From the NCBI GenBank assembly GCA_036971475.1, contig JBAIZL010000001.1, positions 151,296,044 to 151,360,043 on the forward strand: DNA of 64,000 bases. The letters run 5' to 3'. The notes under the pieces were generated by a model. That model did no database searches. It saw nothing but the letters and a program-made list of their open reading frames with translations, and had not been told where the DNA came from. This stretch comes from Prosapia bicincta (lineage: Eukaryota > Arthropoda > Insecta > Hemiptera > Cercopidae). This document shows positions 59,401-64,000 of the stretch, in pieces. Positions within the stretch are counted from its first letter, which is position 1; every line of letters begins with the position of its first letter. Made by a program: the position numbers and the translations under genes.

Positions 59401-62400
59401 GATTAACACATGTACACATCTGAAACACCGGATTTATGAAGATGTAGTTACTCCTACTTCACTGTACCCTATCCAAACAACTCATTGCTTCCTTGGTGAC
59501 ACGGTAGGTTCAAGATATTCGGAGTAAACATATATACGCTTCAAAGGCTTTAACATTTTCCATCAGAGATTAACACATGTACACATCTGAAACACCGGAT
59601 TTATGAAGATGTAGTTACTCCTACTTCGCTGTACCCTATCCAAACAACTCATTGCTTCCTTGGTGACACGGTAGGTTCAAGGTATTCGGAGTAAACATAT
59701 ATACGCTTCAAAGGCTTTAACATTTTCCATCAGAGATTAACACATGTACACATCTGAAACACCGGATTTATGAAGATGTAGTTACTCCTACTTCGCTGTA
59801 CCCTATCCAAACAACTCATTGCTTCCTTGGTGACACGGTAGGTTCAAGGTATTCGGAGTAAACATATATACGCTTCAAAGGCTTTAACACTTTCCATCAG
59901 AGATTAACACATGTACACATCTGAAACACCGGATTTATGAAGATGTAGTTACTCCTACTTCGCTGTACCCTATCCAAACAACTCATTGCTTCCTTGGTGA
60001 CACGGTAGGTTCAAGGTATTCGGAGTAAACATATATACGCTTCAAAGGCTTTAACATTTTCCATCAGAGATTAACACATGTACACATCTGAAACACCGGA
60101 TTTATGAAGATGTAGTTACTCCTACTTCGCTGTACCCTATCCAAACAACTCATTGCTTCCTTGGTGACACGGTAGGTTCAAGGTATTCGGAGTAAACATA
60201 TATACGCTTCAAAGGCTTTAACATTTTCCATCAGAGATTAACACATGTACACATCTGAAACACCGGATTTATGAAGATGTAGTTACTCCTACTTCGCTGT
60301 ACCCTATCCAAACAACTCATTGCTTCCTTGGTGACACGGTAGGTTCAAGATATTCGGAGTAAACATATATACGCTTCAAAGGCTTTAACACTTTCCATCA
60401 GAGATTAACACATGTACACATCTGAAACACCGGATTTATGAAGATGTAGTTACTCCTACTTCGCTGTACCCTATCCAAACAACTCATTGCTTCCTTGGTG
60501 ACACGGTAGGTTCAAGGTATTCGGAGTAAACATATATACGCTTCAAAGGCTTTAACACTTTCCATCAGAGATTAACACATGTACACATCTGAAACACCGG
60601 ATTTATGAAGATGTAGTTACTCCTACTTCGCTGTACCCTATCCAAACAACTCATTGCTTCCTTGGTGACACGGTAGGTTCAAGGTATTCGGAGTAAACAT
60701 ATATACGCTTCAAAGGCTTTAACACTTTCCATCAGAGATTAACACATGTACACATCTGAAACACCGGATTTATGAAGATGTAGTTACTCCTACTTCGCTG
60801 TACCCTATCCAAACAACTCATTGCTTCCTTGGTGACACGGTAGGTTCAAGGTATTCGGAGTAAACATATATACGCTTCAAAGGCTTTAACACTTTCCATC
60901 AGAGATTAACAAATGTACACATCTGAAACACCGGATTTATGAAGATGTAGTTACTCCTACTTCGCTGTACCCTATCCAAACAACTCATTGCTTCCTTGGT
61001 GACACGGTAGGTTCAAGGTATTCGGAGTAAACATATATACGCTTCAAAGGCTTTAACACTTTCCATCAGAGATTAACACATGTACACATCTTAAACACCG
61101 GATTTATGAAGATGTAGATACTCCTACTTCGTTGTACCCTATCCAAACAACTCATTGCTTCCTTGGTGACACGGTAGGTTCAAGGTATTCGGAGTAAACA
61201 TATATACGCTTCAAAGGCTTTAACACTTTCCATCAGAGATTAACACATGTACACATCTGAAACACCGGATTTATGAAGATGTAGTTACTCCTACTTCGTT
61301 GTACCCTATCCAAACAACTCATTGCTTCCTTGGTGACACGGTAGGTTCAAGGTATTCGGAGTAAACATATATACGCTTCAAAGGCTTTAACACTTTCCAT
61401 CAGAGATTAACACATGTACACATCTGAAACACCGGATTTATGAAGATGTAGTTACTCCTACTTCGCTGTACCCTATCCAAACAACTCATTGCTTCCTTGG
61501 TGACACGGTAGGTTCAAGATATTCGGAGTAAACATATATACGCTTCAAAGGCTTTAACACTTTCCATCAGAGATTAACACATGTACACATCTGAAACACC
61601 GGATTTATGAAGATGTAGTTACTCCTACTTCGCTGTACCCTATCCAAACAACTCATTGCTTCCTTGGTGACACGGTAGGTTCAAGATATTCGGAGTAAAC
61701 ATATATACGCTTCAAAGGCTTTAACACTTTCCATCAGAGATTAACACATGTACACATCTGAAACACCGGATTTATGAAGATGTAGTTACTCCTACTTCGC
61801 TGTACCCTATCCAAACAACTCATTGCTTCCTTGGTGACACGGTAGGTTCAAGATATTCGGAGTAAACATATATACGCTTCAAAGGCTTTAACACTTTCCA
61901 TCAGAGATTAACACATGTACACATCTGAAACACCGGATTTATGAAGATGTAGTTACTCCTACTTCGCTGTACCCTATCCAAACAACTCATTGCTTCCTTG
62001 GTGACACGGTAGGTTCAAGATATTCGGAGTAAACATATATACGCTTCAAAGGCTTTAACACTTTCCATCAGAGATTAACACATGTACACATCTGAAACAC
62101 CGGATTTATGAAGATGTAGTTACTCCTACTTCGCTGTACCCTATCCAAACAACTCATTGCTTCCTTGGTGACACGGTAGGTTCAAGATATTCGGAGTAAA
62201 CATATATACGCTTCAAAGGCTTTAACACTTTCCATCAGAGATTAACACATGTACACATCTGAAACACCGGATTTATGAAGATGTAGTTACTCCTACTTCG
62301 CTGTACCCTATCCAAACAACTCATTGCTTCCTTGGTGACACGGTAGGTTCAAGGTATTCGGAGTAAACATATATACGCTTCAACGGCTTTAACACTTTCC

Positions 62401-62786
62401 ATCAGAGATTAACACATGTACACATCTGAAACACCGGATTTATGAAGATGTAGTTACTCCTACTTCGCTGTACCCTATCCAAACAACTCATTGCTTCCTT
62501 GGTGACACGGTAGGTTCAAGGTATTCGGAGTAAACATATATACGCTTCAAAGGCTTTAACACTTTCCATCAGAGATTAACACATGTACACATCTGAAACA
62601 CCGGATTTATGAAGATGTAGTTACTCCTACTTCGCTGTACCCTATCCAAACAACTCATTGCTTCCTTGGTGACACGGTAGGTTCAAGGTATTCGGAGTAA
62701 ACATATATACGCTTCAAAGGCTTTAACATTTTCCATCAGAGATTAACACATGCACACATCTGAAACACCGGATTTATGAAGATGTA
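56441..62786. repeat. 167-bp satellite, 38 tandem copies
   Basis: The unit starts gttactcctacttcgctgta and recurs exactly every 167 bp (56441, 56608, 56775, 56942 and so on) to about 62786; 38 units fit the span without length change. Copies differ at a few sites: caagatattc/caaggtattc/caagatgttc, caaaggc/caacggc, cactttcc/cattttcc, gatgtag/gatatag. Units 57109-57609 and 57610-58110 share the same three-unit order of variants, a 501-bp higher-order repeat. No open frame runs through it. Confidence 0.97.
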
Positions 62787-63330
62787 TAGAATAGTCATGT
62801 TACGTAATACATCTGTGCTTCGAGTTCGCTTTAATGGGGTTCTCGAAAAATGGAGTTAAAGTCATCAATTTTTTTCCCAGGCGAAGAACCAAATCATGGT
62901 TATCAACGCCTAACTAAAATGTCATTTGAAAAGTGAATTTAGAATAAAACGAATAAACATAATTAAACAGAATAAAATAAATGGTTAAAACTAATTTTAT
63001 TTATCTAAAACTAAACAAAATAAAATTTTAATTAAACAGATTTTAAATATAATTATATAGATTCAGGTGGCGTGATATAGCGATGGCACGGTAGCATCGT
63101 CCCTTAAAACTTCCTCGAACATCGTAACGTAAATACAAATCGGTCAAATCATCGCGGTCAAACAGAAGACGAGTACTACCACTTCCTCCCTACGATTCGA
63201 ACGAACCGAAGACCTCCATGGACGCACAGTATTCTTGATGTTCCTTAGCTTGTTTCCGTTTAAATTTTCCCATTCTTCATTCTAAACAGAAATAGTGTAT
63301 TTTTAACATTGCATACAAAATCTGATGCCA
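62787..63330. other. Right flank of the satellite, unassigned
   Basis: AT-rich sequence with a GC-richer patch at 63060-63240. It holds no gene I recognise. The patch may belong to the LINE relic on the right. Confidence 0.45.
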
Positions 63331-63334
63331 TCAC

Positions 63335-63460
63335 ACGTTGTGTCGATGATACCATACTTGTCGCTAATTTTGCACCTTCATCTGCTTTAGTGTTTACGAA
63401 TATTCCGCAGTGACCAGGGACTCAGAGAAATGACACCTCGTAAATGGAGCCTGTGTAAGT
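63335..63460 (-). pseudogene. RNase H relic of a non-LTR retrotransposon
   Basis: The minus strand reads EVSFL, a TGA where Trp is expected, then VPGHCGIFVNTKADEGAKLA. This follows the RNase H pattern W-V-P-G-H-x-G-I-x-x-N-x-x-A-D-x-x-A. Only this core is clear; flanking sequence is too decayed to read. Confidence 0.6.
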
Positions 63461-63469
63461 CATCAAATT

Positions 63470-64000
63470 TTAACAACCCTGGGGTACATATACAATCACA
63501 CATCCTGATGTCACAAGTAAAGTACAAGCAAAGCCAACGACGTTTTGTATTCTTCGCAGCACTACTTGTCAGTTTTCTGCAAGAAGGTCGTTTCTGCAGT
63601 TGACGTTTTGACGAGCATTCTTTAAAAGTCTAGTAACAGGTAGGTCTGCCCGACACGGTTTGAAGAACCAACTATGTGGATTCAATAATTTCTACGTTAT
63701 CGATTTTTTCGATCGTCATTTTCAACTAATATTTTCTGGTAGATGCAGACAAATACACTCGTTTTTGACTTAGCCTACTTTATTGAAACGTAAACTCTCT
63801 AATTTGGCATTACCTTTTTAAAAATAACTAACTAATTACATATTGCTAGTGTTAGAATAACTAATATTACATACAAAATGTGAGATTTATTTTATTAGTA
63901 TAACTCTATATTTTAGTTGAAGGTACATACTACAAACATTGCTTTTTGTTATCAGGTTGTATTATATTAACATACTGTTTTTTTTACTTATCACTGTTAA
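63470..64000. other. Window end, nothing recognised
   Basis: AT-rich sequence, perhaps with further decayed LINE at its left edge. No amphiphysin exon was found here. Confidence 0.45.

Noticed and set aside
56441..62786. CRISPR array
   Set aside because: The 167-bp units abut with no spacers and are themselves nearly identical; this is satellite DNA in a eukaryote.

Overview
The window is AT-rich eukaryotic DNA, almost certainly from an arthropod and probably an insect. It carries one host gene, amphiphysin, on the minus strand. Its coding exons are small, joined by GT-AG introns, and match the insect form of the family (N-BAR plus C-terminal SH3). I see no bacterial operons, rRNA or CRISPR. 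I cannot name the species.

Host gene: eight coding exons, transcribed from right to left, at 41692-41557, 36310-36120, 29808-29530, 23628-23519, 20192-20161, 13181-12963, 12045-11903 and 6972-6892 (stop at 6894-6892). Every exon junction keeps the reading frame: 1191 nt, 396 residues plus stop. The first exon, with the start Met and the BAR amphipathic helix, was not found and is probably right of the window. The 3' UTR runs left from 6891.

Introns and flanks are packed with mobile DNA. Penelope-like elements (PLEs) with RT and GIY-YIG domains lie at 8131-9822 and 36480-38593, with a fragment at 49780-49962. Several have or resemble hammerhead-ribozyme pLTRs, two of them in long palindromes (37310-37654, 51336-51554). 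DNA transposons include three mariner copies, three pogo/Tigger-type elements, a DUF4817-type transposase relic, a Merlin-like element with an 8-bp target duplication, and a MITE. A decayed Helitron (about 33200-35860) has a foldback mariner nested inside it. Three RNase H fragments of non-LTR retrotransposons lie at 41989-42719, 55585-56255 and 63335-63460, and a tRNA-derived SINE at about 10600-10690.

Tandem repeats: a ~340-bp unit x5 with an open frame in the first visible intron (39612-41325), then a block at the right: 114 bp x4 (52425-52885), 111/112 bp x~10.5 (54081-55245) and 167 bp x38 (56441-62786), the last with a trimeric higher-order repeat near its left end. Long (CA)n, (TA)n and T45 tracts also occur.

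The strongest candidates for unusual biology are the paired hammerhead palindromes, the mariner whose 3' end has been replaced by an inverted copy of its 5' end, and the tandem arrays that keep an open frame.
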